From Acidobacteriaceae bacterium (lineage in GTDB: Bacteria > Acidobacteriota > Terriglobia > Bryobacterales > Bryobacteraceae): a stretch of DNA of 64,000 nucleotides. Made by a program: the position numbers and the translations under genes. Below are positions 45,146 through 52,585 of the stretch, one piece after another. The notes under the pieces were generated by a model. That model did not search any database and was not told the origin of the DNA. It was given only the letters and a program-made list of their open reading frames with translations. The stretch covers positions 124,001-188,000 of the forward strand of contig JAFAYI010000024.1 in NCBI GenBank assembly GCA_019240475.1, in the 5' to 3' direction. Within the stretch, counting starts at the first letter, position 1. Every line of letters starts with the position of its first letter.

Positions 45146-46602
45146 GGCCCCGCACGTCCGTGGCTGCGCCCCTGATCTTGATTGCGATTGGCGTTCTGTT
45201 TCTCTTGCATGCCGTATCGCCCGACTTTCCCGTGGGCGAAACGCTCGCCGTCTACTGGCCGTTCCTGCTGATCATCTGGGGCGTGTTGTCACTGCTCGAA
45301 ATCGCTATTTTGGCGCTTCGCGGGGCGCCGTTGCCTGTCAACGGGGTGTCCGGAGGCGGATGGTTTCTGGTGATTCTCATCTGCGCGGCGGGGCTCATCG
45401 CGTTTGAAGCTCGGCGTCCGGACACCTGGTGGCATCGCGCCGGTTTGGAGCACGGCGTGCAAGCCTTCGGCGAAGAGCACGAGTACTCCGTCAATACGGT
45501 GCAGAAGCCGGTCGGCAAAGCGCCGCGCATCGTCATCGAGGCTTTCCGCGGCGATGCGAAAATCACGCCGTCCGCGGCCGGCGATCTGGTACTGACAGGA
45601 CACAAGAGCATACGTTCCTTCGATTCCGATGAAGCCGACCGCGCGAATTCGGCTACTCCGGTCGAGGTGCTTGTCGCGGGCCAGACGGTGACGATCCGCT
45701 GTAACCAAGATAAGGCGCGGACGCACGCTCCCGTAACGACCGACCTGGAAATCACGATCCCCAAGGATGCTAGCGTCGAAGCGACTGGCAGATACGGCGA
45801 CTTCGATATTTCAGGCATCTCGGGCGGCGTAAATCTGACCAGCGACAATGCCGGCGTACGGTTGGAAGATATCGGCGGCGACGTAAGCATCGACACGCGC
45901 CGCAGCGACCTGGTGCGTTGCATCAATGTGAAGGGAAATATCGATCTGCGCGGCAAGGGCGACGATGTGGAACTCACCAAGGTCGCCGGTCAGGTGACTA
46001 TTGAAGGCGACTACGGGGGCAGCGTGTCTCTCCGCGAGCTGGCCAAGCCTGCTCGCGTGCAAAACATGCGTACGCAAATGGAGGTTCAGCAGGCGCCCGG
46101 AGAGATCCGGCTCGAGCGCGGGAGCCTGGAAGCAGAAAACGTGCTTGGGCCCCTGAAGCTCGTCGCGCAAGCCACCGATGTGAGCCTCGACGGGTTCACG
46201 AATCCGCTGGATATCAGCGTGGACAAGGGTGATATCGATCTGAAGCCGGGACGCCTGCCGCTGACCGGCATGAACGTGCATACCCGTTCCGGAAACATAG
46301 AGCTGTCGATTCCCGCTTCGGCCGGTTTCGCCATCGTCGCCATTACCAGCCACGGGGAAATCGACAACGAATTCGGAGACGGGCTGAGAGAACGCGCGGA
46401 GGGCCGTGGCGCGCGCCTCGAAGGCGCCGTCGGAAGCGGTCCTGAATTGAAGCTGGCGACCGATCGCGGCAGCATAACGGTTCGCAAAGTTTCGGGCGAG
46501 ACGGCACCCGGCAGTGTGTCGCTGACTCGCGTCCGGCCAGCGCCCCATCCCGCAACGCCGCTGGCATTTCTTCTGGATACCACGGCGCCCGTGCGAAGAT
46601 AA
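45142..46602 (+). CDS. LiaF-like membrane protein with DUF4097 beta-solenoid domain
   Basis: The 486-residue protein (ATG 45142 overlapping the previous stop as ATGA) has an N-terminal LiaF-like segment with about three or four helices (residues 1-90, P-L-I-L-I-A-I-G-V-L-F-L-L-H-A-V). A long external domain follows in which short strands of valine, isoleucine and aspartate alternate (G-D-F-D-I-S-G-I-S-G-G-V-N-L, V-S-I-D-T-R-R-S-D-L, G-N-I-D-L-R-G-K-G-D-D). This is the DUF4097 adhesin-like pattern of LiaG/YvlB-type proteins. It ends the five-gene cassette just before the tRNA gene. It may sense or reinforce the cell envelope; the ligand is unknown. Confidence 0.87.
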   Translation: MRPRTSVAAPLILIAIGVLFLLHAVSPDFPVGETLAVYWPFLLIIWGVLSLLEIAILALRGAPLPVNGVSGGGWFLVILICAAGLIAFEARRPDTWWHRAGLEHGVQAFGEEHEYSVNTVQKPVGKAPRIVIEAFRGDAKITPSAAGDLVLTGHKSIRSFDSDEADRANSATPVEVLVAGQTVTIRCNQDKARTHAPVTTDLEITIPKDASVEATGRYGDFDISGISGGVNLTSDNAGVRLEDIGGDVSIDTRRSDLVRCINVKGNIDLRGKGDDVELTKVAGQVTIEGDYGGSVSLRELAKPARVQNMRTQMEVQQAPGEIRLERGSLEAENVLGPLKLVAQATDVSLDGFTNPLDISVDKGDIDLKPGRLPLTGMNVHTRSGNIELSIPASAGFAIVAITSHGEIDNEFGDGLRERAEGRGARLEGAVGSGPELKLATDRGSITVRKVSGETAPGSVSLTRVRPAPHPATPLAFLLDTTAPVRR

Positions 46603-46611
46603 GATCTGTCC

Positions 46612-46688
46612 GGGCGGTTAGCTCAGCCGGTTAGAGCGCCTGCCTTACAAGCAGGAGGTCGATGGTTCGATCCCGTCACCGCCCACCA
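46612..46688 (+). tRNA. tRNA-Val (anticodon UAC)
   Basis: The cloverleaf is complete. The 7-base acceptor stem GGGCGGT pairs with ACCGCCC. The D arm is GCTC/GAGC. The anticodon stem CCTGC/GCAGG encloses CTTACAA, giving anticodon TAC. The T arm GATGG/CCGTC has loop TTCGATC, and the discriminator A is followed by an encoded CCA. It lies 9 bases after the DUF4097 stop, on the same strand. Confidence 0.97.
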
Positions 46689-46838
46689 TCACAACAAAAT
46701 AGTTAGGCCACCTGTCTTGATGGTGCCTTTCAGCTCCCGCTGTCCTATCCGGCTGGCGCCGTGGTAATGTCTTTAGAAGGCGTTGCTCGGCTTAGTTTCC
46801 TACGCGACCTTCTGGCCCGCCCGCCGCGTTGATCATTT

Positions 46839-47153
46839 CTAGAAGCCGCGCTGCGGGGAAGTCGGCATGTTGTTATTGGTATCGTTAACATCGCAGGCGA
46901 AATTCATCATGCTCAATTGACTCGTCTGAGTCGAGCACGCGATCCCGGACTGATCCATAAGCCCCATCGGATGTCCGGTCTCATGCTCCTGGCCTTTCTC
47001 GGCCTGAAGGTTCCAAGGGCGCACTGTTTGGGTCAATCGACCAATAAACGGTTCCTCCCTTGGGCCAAGCCGGCGCGCCGTTACTCTGGGTGGGGCAGTC
47101 GCCTCTGGATACCAAGCAAAACAGGAAAATACCTGAGCAACCGAATAGGCCTT
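46839..47153 (-). pseudogene. Relic of a matrixin-like metalloprotease, C-terminal part
   Basis: A frame open from 47153 to the stop at 46839 has no acceptable start. It contains H-E-T-G-H-P-M-G-L-M-D-Q, which resembles the zinc helix of matrixins (H-E-x-x-H-x-x-G-x-x-H/D), then S-M-M-N-F-A-C-D-V-N-D-T-N-N-N-M-P-T-S. The last block recalls the Met-turn and the C-terminal N-D-T...P-T motif of acidobacterial secreted metalloproteases. The expected glutamate/histidine pattern is damaged, the upstream propeptide and catalytic half are absent, and the gene overlaps nothing. It is best treated as a decayed fragment. Confidence 0.35.
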
Positions 47154-47168
47154 TCACCTTAGATCCTC

Positions 47169-47885
47169 TTACTTACACGAATGGGCGAATTCAGCGATCT
47201 TGCCTTCGAGCTGAGCTAAGGTAGAGCCGGACAGCCATTGCGCTCTCTTTTCGGCGTCGACATTTCGAGCGAGCGGCCGAATGTTCTGCTTCGTAACTAG
47301 ATACGTATTTACATCATTCTGGCTCTCGAAGCTCTTATGCTCGCCTGCAATCGTTTCAAGGAAGAAAATGTATTCTGCCCCGATCTGAAGCGCCGGATAA
47401 TCAGGGTCGCTGGTATGAATCGTCCCTTCAGCCAGATGCACCTCCCCAAACGGGCGGGAAAGAGTAATCGTCTCGTTCGCCGCAAGGTGCTCGGTGGTGA
47501 CGTTCCTCAGGACAGTATCGACGCGGATATGATAATCCGTGAACACGGTTGTTTCAGAAGCGGAAAGTAAGCCGAGGGAGCGAGTAGGGCTTCCAACGAC
47601 TATCGCGCTGGACGCACAGATGCTCTCCGCGAGTAGGTCTGCCTCATCCGGGCCGCCGGGTAGCTCGCCGCGGTCGGCTACGCTATGCACCTCGAGAACC
47701 TGCTTCCCAGACTGAAGAAGTGCCTGCCTTAGGCTGGCGCCGGGTCGGTTGTAATGCGGTAATTCCCGATGGCGCTCGTGCAGCTGATCCGCACTTTCCT
47801 GCTGTGGGCATGCACACGGGTGCAGGAGGATAGTCAATAGCGCCGATTTAAGAGCGGTTTTGAATAACACGTCGGAGGTGCACAT
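47169..47885 (-). CDS. Exported protein of unknown function
   Basis: The 238-residue product has a possible signal peptide or lipoprotein leader (K-S-A-L-L-T-I-L-L-H-P-C-A-C). A mixed alpha-beta domain follows, with A-I-V-V-G-S-P-T-R-S and E-T-T-V-F-T-D-Y-H-I-R-V-D-T-V-L-R-N, Y-I-F-F-L-E-T and a charged C-terminus. The middle strand pattern (T-V-L-R-N-V-T-T-E-H-L-A) resembles domains in acidobacterial exported proteins that follow secreted proteases, but no family name can be given. It is the only gene of substance between the matrixin relic and the next intergenic gap. Confidence 0.6.
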   Translation of the reverse strand: MCTSDVLFKTALKSALLTILLHPCACPQQESADQLHERHRELPHYNRPGASLRQALLQSGKQVLEVHSVADRGELPGGPDEADLLAESICASSAIVVGSPTRSLGLLSASETTVFTDYHIRVDTVLRNVTTEHLAANETITLSRPFGEVHLAEGTIHTSDPDYPALQIGAEYIFFLETIAGEHKSFESQNDVNTYLVTKQNIRPLARNVDAEKRAQWLSGSTLAQLEGKIAEFAHSCK

Positions 47886-48264
47886 ATATTACTTCACTAT
47901 CCAGCGCCGTTAAGCTTACCTGAAATTATCCTCCGAGTTCAGAGGGAATTCATTACGTTTCTTGGACTTGCTCATTTTCCCGGTTCTTCCATTGGGCGTC
48001 GCTCGACATTTTGGGCTCCGAAGAGAAACTATCCTTCGTTCGAAGCTGTCTGCTTTCGAATCTTATGACGTGGAGCGCCATTCTGATGGCGGCGAAAAAG
48101 CAGAATTACTCGGTCTCGGTTGATGAGCTGTGCTCGGTATCCACTGATGCCCTTTGGTAGCCGTCTCGGCACCCGAGATACAATGATGCGGTGGGACTTA
48201 AGGGCATCTCGGCGCCGCGGCGTGGAGCACGGCTCTTACTCAGGATATTCAGAGTGGAGTTAGT
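47886..48264. other. 379-base gap without a gene
   Basis: I see no reading frame, RNA or strong inverted repeat. It separates a leftward gene from a rightward gene, so promoters for both probably lie here. The stretch is visibly less GC-rich than the rest of the window. Confidence 0.5.
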
Positions 48265-48531
48265 GTGGAAGATCCAGCCATTGTAAGTGAATATCAAAAG
48301 TTACTCGCCACTTACCCGCAGATCTACGATGCTCTTCTAAGTACCGTATATGTGCCAAACAGCAGCGGTGGATACGACCCGGTTCCCTTGGCGAAAGTCG
48401 TGAAGGATCAGATGAACTCACTCGGGCTCGCCCCTAACTTCCTGAACGCGCCTTGGCCGAATCCTCCTCATCCTTCTGGTACGGATGTCACAACTCTGTT
48501 GGCTCTGTTAAGCGCGTATGACGAGACATAG
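48265..48531 (+). CDS. Small unknown protein upstream of the CxxCH protein
   Basis: The 88-residue product starts with GTG, preceded by a GGAG site 7 bases away. It is acidic and polar with an N-terminal helix (E-D-P-A-I-V-S-E-Y-Q-K-L-L-A-T-Y) and a loop-rich C-terminus (A-P-W-P-N-P-P-H-P-S-G). It has no signal peptide and no recognisable family. It lies 8 bases before the next gene on the same strand, and the two are probably co-expressed. Confidence 0.5.
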   Translation: MEDPAIVSEYQKLLATYPQIYDALLSTVYVPNSSGGYDPVPLAKVVKDQMNSLGLAPNFLNAPWPNPPHPSGTDVTTLLALLSAYDET

Positions 48532-48539
48532 GAGGGCTT

Positions 48540-49574
48540 GTGAACATTCGCGATGTTCTCTTTCCTCTGACCGCGGCTGGAGCGGTTTTCGGCGCGATTG
48601 CGTATCAACAGCAGGTTGGCGCGGCTGACGAGGCGGACCGGATCGCCTGGCAAACCTTGGCTGAGATATCGCGGCCGGCGCGGCCTATTGGCGCTGGAGC
48701 GGGCGAAACCGCAGTCTCCTGGCGTACGTGGTGGACGTCAGTCGATGTCTATCCGGATGCGTCTCTCAACCTCACTCCGCAATCGGCTGACACGGCGGCA
48801 AAGTTTCGCCGCATTCCCTGCCAGGAACAATCCGAAAAGCGGGCGGCGTTTCCCGATCAGCCGCAGACTTCCAAACCATGCGAGGTCGTTTGGCTGGATG
48901 GCGCCGCGGCCGGCTATATCTTCCAAAACGGATTGTGGAAACGGGAAAACCTGAACATCGCCGCGGCTGCCCATCGGATCAGCTTTCCGCAAAGCGCGAA
49001 CTATAATCACATCGACCCACGCGCCGTCGCGATTGAAATGAAGACCGAGTGGGCGCCTATCGCGGACGCGCAATCCGGCCGCTTCATATTGGCGATCGAC
49101 CAGCAGCAGACCACCCGCGCCCTTGTGGCATTCCACATGATGATCCGAGCCCAGCCCAATTGGATATGGGCCACGTTCATCCACGAGGATTACGCTCAAC
49201 TGGTGACCCAGGCCGGCGCGAGTTTCCGCGACAGCTTCGGCAGCCGCGACGGCCGTCCCTCCGCTGGCCTTCGACGCCTTCTTAGAAGCCGGCGCGCCGA
49301 GTTTCTCGCCCACTACAAACTGATTGGAACGCAGACCGATTTCAGCACACTCCTTGGTAATCCGCTGATTGAACCAGCCGCGCTCATGAAGCAAAAGAAG
49401 ATCTCGTGCATCTCCTGCCACGCGTTCGCGGCGGTAGACTCGGTCGGCCACGTGCCGCACCAATCGCCTCAGGCAGGGGTTCCGCAGATTCCACCTATCT
49501 TCAATTCAGTCAATTTCGACTTCACCCTGACCGAACACGCAAAGTGCAGTGTAATGGCGCAATGTTCCACCTGA
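48540..49574 (+). CDS. Exported CxxCH (c-type heme-binding) protein
   Basis: The 344-residue product has an N-terminal hydrophobic stretch (residues 8-22). A large region follows with W-L-D-G-A-A-A-G-Y-I-F-Q and Q-P-N-W-I-W-A-T-F-I-H-E-D-Y. Near the C-terminus, Cys290-x-x-Cys293-His294 in I-S-C-I-S-C-H-A-F-A is the c-type heme attachment motif. It is therefore probably a periplasmic mono-heme cytochrome-like protein. No second heme motif or clear axial methionine can be assigned, so electron-transfer function is inferred. The gene pairs with the small gene 8 bases upstream. Confidence 0.72.
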   Translation: MNIRDVLFPLTAAGAVFGAIAYQQQVGAADEADRIAWQTLAEISRPARPIGAGAGETAVSWRTWWTSVDVYPDASLNLTPQSADTAAKFRRIPCQEQSEKRAAFPDQPQTSKPCEVVWLDGAAAGYIFQNGLWKRENLNIAAAAHRISFPQSANYNHIDPRAVAIEMKTEWAPIADAQSGRFILAIDQQQTTRALVAFHMMIRAQPNWIWATFIHEDYAQLVTQAGASFRDSFGSRDGRPSAGLRRLLRSRRAEFLAHYKLIGTQTDFSTLLGNPLIEPAALMKQKKISCISCHAFAAVDSVGHVPHQSPQAGVPQIPPIFNSVNFDFTLTEHAKCSVMAQCST

Positions 49575-49606
49575 GACGATTTGTGGCACACTTGCAGGCA
49601 GCCACA

Positions 49607-49812
49607 ATGAAACACCGGTCTGAACTATTCGATAAGTTGTACCAACGGCTCAGACAAGTAGCGAGAGGCAGGCTAGCAAGTGAACACGGCGCTCCATTCG
49701 GACCGTCAAGCGCGACTGGTTTGCGGCGACCGCGTGGCTGAAGGCGGAAATGCGTCTCGACCGGTTTCGGTCGTTCAAGGCGCTGGCGGCGGATAAATCA
49801 ATCGCGCATTAA
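49607..49812 (+). pseudogene. Internally deleted ECF sigma factor relic
   Basis: The start (ATG 49607) encodes M-K-H-R-S-E-L-F-D-K-L-Y-Q-R-L-R-Q-V-A-R-G-R-L, the typical N-terminus of acidobacterial/planctomycete ECF-type sigma factors. In another frame 60 bases later the sequence resumes as S-I-R-T-V-K-R-D-W-F-A-A-T-A-W-L-K-A-E, the end of region 4 of the same family. The roughly 150 residues between them, including the rest of region 2 and most of region 4, are missing. A 44-residue out-of-frame product is all that could be made. No anti-sigma gene is adjacent. Confidence 0.75.
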
Positions 49813-49819
49813 GGCAACT

Positions 49820-50419
49820 CTACATCTCCCGCCGATTTTCAAGCGACCTCGACATCGTCACCTCGTCGGCGAACTCCAGGTCGCTTCCCACCGGGACGCC
49901 CATCGCGATGCGCGTGACTCGCGGCCCCAAGGGTTTTAACAGCCGCGACAGGTATACCGCCGTCGCCTCGCCTTCGACCGTCGGGTTGGTGGCAATGATG
50001 ATCTCCTCTATCGCATCTTTCCTCAATCGGTCCACCAAACCCTTGATCTTCAGTTGCTCGGGCCCAATGCCGCGCAGCGGCGAGATAGCTCCCTGCAGCA
50101 CGTGATACAAGCCGCGGAAGCTGTGGGTGGTTTCGATCGGCACGATGTTATGCGGCTCCTCCACCACGCAGATCTGCGATTGCTCGCGGTGCGGATCCCG
50201 GCAGTAGAGGCACAGCTCGCCGGCGCTAATGTTGTTGCACTGCTCGCAGATTCCCAGCTTGTCTTTGATGTCGAGAATCGCTTGCGCAAGATTTTGGGCG
50301 TCCTCGCGAGGCGCGCGCAAGAGCGCAAATGCGATTCGCTGGGCCGATTTCTGTCCGATTCCGGGCAGTTTCTTGCACTCCTGGATGAGCCGCGCGAGCG
50401 GCTCTGCGAATTCTGGCAT
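49820..50419 (-). CDS. recR: Recombination protein RecR
   Basis: The 199-residue protein has the full RecR set: an N-terminal helix-hairpin-helix ([13 protein letters not shown]), a four-cysteine zinc finger (C-E-Q-C-N-N ... C-L-Y-C), a Toprim domain with [12 protein letters not shown] and the Walker-B-like G-E-A-T-A-V-Y-L. It acts with RecF and RecO to load RecA at gaps. It lies 12 bases after ybaB in the dnaX-ybaB-recR order that is common across bacteria. Confidence 0.97.
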   Translation of the reverse strand: MPEFAEPLARLIQECKKLPGIGQKSAQRIAFALLRAPREDAQNLAQAILDIKDKLGICEQCNNISAGELCLYCRDPHREQSQICVVEEPHNIVPIETTHSFRGLYHVLQGAISPLRGIGPEQLKIKGLVDRLRKDAIEEIIIATNPTVEGEATAVYLSRLLKPLGPRVTRIAMGVPVGSDLEFADEVTMSRSLENRREM

Positions 50420-50431
50420 CGCAGCCCGGCG

Positions 50432-50740
50432 CTAAAACATTCCGGGCGGAAGGCCAAGCCCGCCCAGCATGCCGCCCATCTTTCCCTGCGCCTCATCGTC
50501 GACTTTCTTGCCAGCTTCGTTGAAGGCGGCTCTCATCATATCCTGCAGCATTTCCACATCGCCAGCCACTTCAGGATCGATCTTCACGCTGAGCACGTTC
50601 TTGCGGCCGTCCATCTTCACGGTGATCATGCCGCCTCCGGCCGACGCTTCCACGCGAATGGCGGCAATTTGTTCCTGCAGCCTTTCCTGCATCTGCTGCG
50701 CCTGCTTCATCATCGCCTGCATGTTGCCCGGCATTTTCAT
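50432..50740 (-). CDS. YbaB/EbfC-family nucleoid-associated protein
   Basis: The 102-residue protein has the family pattern M-M-K-Q-A-Q-Q-M-Q-E-R-L-Q-E-Q, a central V-E-A-S-A-G-G-G-M-I-T-V-K-M-D-G and a C-terminal helix, forming a small dimeric DNA-binding clamp. Family members bind DNA and shape the chromosome near the replication fork. It is in the expected position between dnaX (18 bases upstream) and recR (12 bases downstream). Confidence 0.95.
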   Translation of the reverse strand: MKMPGNMQAMMKQAQQMQERLQEQIAAIRVEASAGGGMITVKMDGRKNVLSVKIDPEVAGDVEMLQDMMRAAFNEAGKKVDDEAQGKMGGMLGGLGLPPGMF

Positions 50741-50758
50741 AGCGGCACGTCGCTCCCT

Positions 50759-52414
50759 CTACTCATTCAAATTTCGCACGGTACGCACCTGCGCGCCCGG
50801 AAAAAGCTCCTGGAACCGTTTGACGCCCGGATGCGATAGGGCCCGCTCTCGCAACTCCGCATCTCCGCCGGAGGCGGCCGACGCAGACTGCGGCGCGGGC
50901 GCACTTGCCGCCGCCTGGGTGGAAACTTCCACCCGTACCCGCACCGGTTTGCCCGTCACTTGAGCGGCCGCCTGCTGCACGGCTGAATCCTTCAAGGGAA
51001 GCGCCAGCGATCTCGGCGCGCGCACCACCACTTCGCCGTTCTCCAGCAACACCTCCGCCTGAGCGATCGCATCGGCGCTAAACGTCTTCCCCGCTCTCAG
51101 CAACGCATGGCGCAAGTCCTCGCGGAGGTCCCCCGTCTTTGACGGAGTAGCGGGCGCCGCGATGACAGCCTCCGCTGTGGCGGATGATTCCGTTACCGGC
51201 GGCGCGGCGGGCTGCGCTGCCGACTCCATAACCGGCCGCATCGCGGCAAGCGCGGGCGGTTTCGCAGCCGCAGGCGCGGCGGGCTGCGCTTTCCCGAGAT
51301 CTGCAATCGCCTGCTCGATCGACTGCAACTTGCCGGCGTGCACCAGCTTCACAAGCCCGAGCTCCAGGTGAAGCCGCGGCTGCAGCGACTCCTGCAATGT
51401 CTTGAACAGCTCCAAAGTCAGGTTCAGATATCGAGTCAGATCTTCTTCGCTGAACAGGCTCGCGGTCTCAAGCAGCCCTTGCTGCGCCTGGCTCGGCGCC
51501 GCTATCAGCGTGGTTGGTTTTCCGCTGATTCTGGCCACCAACAGGTTACGCCAATAACGCGCTAATTCGCGGCAGAAGTGCTGAAGGCTTTGCCCGTTGC
51601 GCTCGAGTTCCTGCACAATCTCAAGCATTCGCGCTCCATCCCGCGCATGCACGGCTTCGGCCACCGACCGTAGCGGCTCTTCGCCTAGCATGCCCAGCAG
51701 CGCGCGCACATCCTGAACATTCAGCGTCTTGCCGCAGCACGCGATGGCCTGATCCAGCGCGGATAAGGAATCGCGCACGCTTCCTTCGCCAGCCTGCGCA
51801 ATGACGGACAGTACTTCCTCTCCCGCCTCGATACCTTCCTGTTCCGCGATGTAGCGCATGCGGTTCATCAGTTCGGCGAAATCCACGGATCGGAAGCTGA
51901 AATGCTGGCAGCGCGATGCAATCGTATTCGGAATTTCGTGCGCCTCTGTCGTGCACAGAATGAAAACCACCCATTCGGGCGGCTCTTCGAGCGTCTTCAA
52001 TAAAGCGTTGAACGCTTCCTTAGTGATCTGATGCGCCTCGTCGATGATGAAGATCTTGTAGCGATCGCGCGCGGGCCGGTAGCGTACATTCTCGCGAATC
52101 TCGCGCATTTCATTGATGCCGCGGTTCGATGCCGCGTCGATCTCGATCACATCGACCGAATTACCTGCCGTGATTTCCAAGCAGCTCGAACAAACTCCGC
52201 ATGGCGCGGGCGTTGGACCCTGCACGCAGTTCAAGCACCGCGCCAGGATACGAGCTACCGTTGTCTTGCCTGTACCCCGCTGGCCCGAAAAAATGTAGCC
52301 ATGCGCCAGGCGGTTCGTCGCAATCGCATTCGTCAGCGTCTTTTGGACATGTTCCTGGCCGATCAGCTCGCCAAAGCCCTGCGGGCGGTACTTCCTGGCA
52401 ATTACTTGATACAT
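50759..52414 (-). CDS. dnaX: DNA polymerase III subunits gamma/tau
   Basis: The 551-residue protein begins M-Y-Q-V-I-A-R-K-Y-R-P. It has the clamp-loader AAA+ core: Walker A G-Q-R-G-T-G-K-T, a zinc site (C-L-N-C-V-Q-G ... C-G-V-C-S-S-C), Walker B-type I-D-E-A-H-Q-I and sensor motifs. A helical domain III and an Ala/Pro-rich C-terminal tau region follow. It loads the sliding clamp in replication. I start at 52414; the in-frame extension to 52480 overlaps the SRP RNA gene and is not like DnaX. No classic A-A-A-A-A-A-G slippery site was seen, so production of gamma by frameshift is not supported. Confidence 0.95.
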   Translation of the reverse strand: MYQVIARKYRPQGFGELIGQEHVQKTLTNAIATNRLAHGYIFSGQRGTGKTTVARILARCLNCVQGPTPAPCGVCSSCLEITAGNSVDVIEIDAASNRGINEMREIRENVRYRPARDRYKIFIIDEAHQITKEAFNALLKTLEEPPEWVVFILCTTEAHEIPNTIASRCQHFSFRSVDFAELMNRMRYIAEQEGIEAGEEVLSVIAQAGEGSVRDSLSALDQAIACCGKTLNVQDVRALLGMLGEEPLRSVAEAVHARDGARMLEIVQELERNGQSLQHFCRELARYWRNLLVARISGKPTTLIAAPSQAQQGLLETASLFSEEDLTRYLNLTLELFKTLQESLQPRLHLELGLVKLVHAGKLQSIEQAIADLGKAQPAAPAAAKPPALAAMRPVMESAAQPAAPPVTESSATAEAVIAAPATPSKTGDLREDLRHALLRAGKTFSADAIAQAEVLLENGEVVVRAPRSLALPLKDSAVQQAAAQVTGKPVRVRVEVSTQAAASAPAPQSASAASGGDAELRERALSHPGVKRFQELFPGAQVRTVRNLNE

Positions 52415-52458
52415 GGATTTGTGACGCGCCTGCGCCGGTGCGGGAGAGCCTTTTGCCA

Positions 52459-52557
52459 GACCCCGGGTGATCCGCGGCACACAAGCTAAATCGCTACCGT
52501 TGCTCCCTTCCGGACCTGGCGGGGTTTACGACCGCCCATTGCACGAAGCCCGGAGCC
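52459..52557 (-). ncRNA. ffs: Bacterial small signal recognition particle RNA (4.5S)
   Basis: Read on the - strand, positions 52557-52459 fold as a long hairpin. The outer stem GGCTCCGGG pairs with CCCGGGGTC. The apical part carries the conserved SRP motif C-C-A-G-G-T-C-C-G-G-A-A-G-G-G-A-G-C-A, with GGAA tetraloop and the symmetric and asymmetric internal loops that bind Ffh. The length of about 99 nt fits the small bacterial form. It lies between the YhaM-like gene and dnaX, a frequent location. Confidence 0.92.
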
Positions 52558-52585
52558 TGACAATTCCCAATGTTAGCATCCGGAT

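Noticed and set aside
46612..49819. Attachment-site repeat of the tRNA-Val 3' end
   Set aside because: No second copy of the final bases of the tRNA was seen downstream by eye; a database search would be needed to exclude it.
50759..52414. Programmed frameshift site in dnaX
   Set aside because: No A-A-A-A-A-A-G type sequence with a following stem was found.
52415..52480. N-terminal extension of dnaX
   Set aside because: It overlaps the SRP RNA gene and does not resemble DnaX, which always starts close to Y-Q-V-x-A-R-K-Y-R-P.
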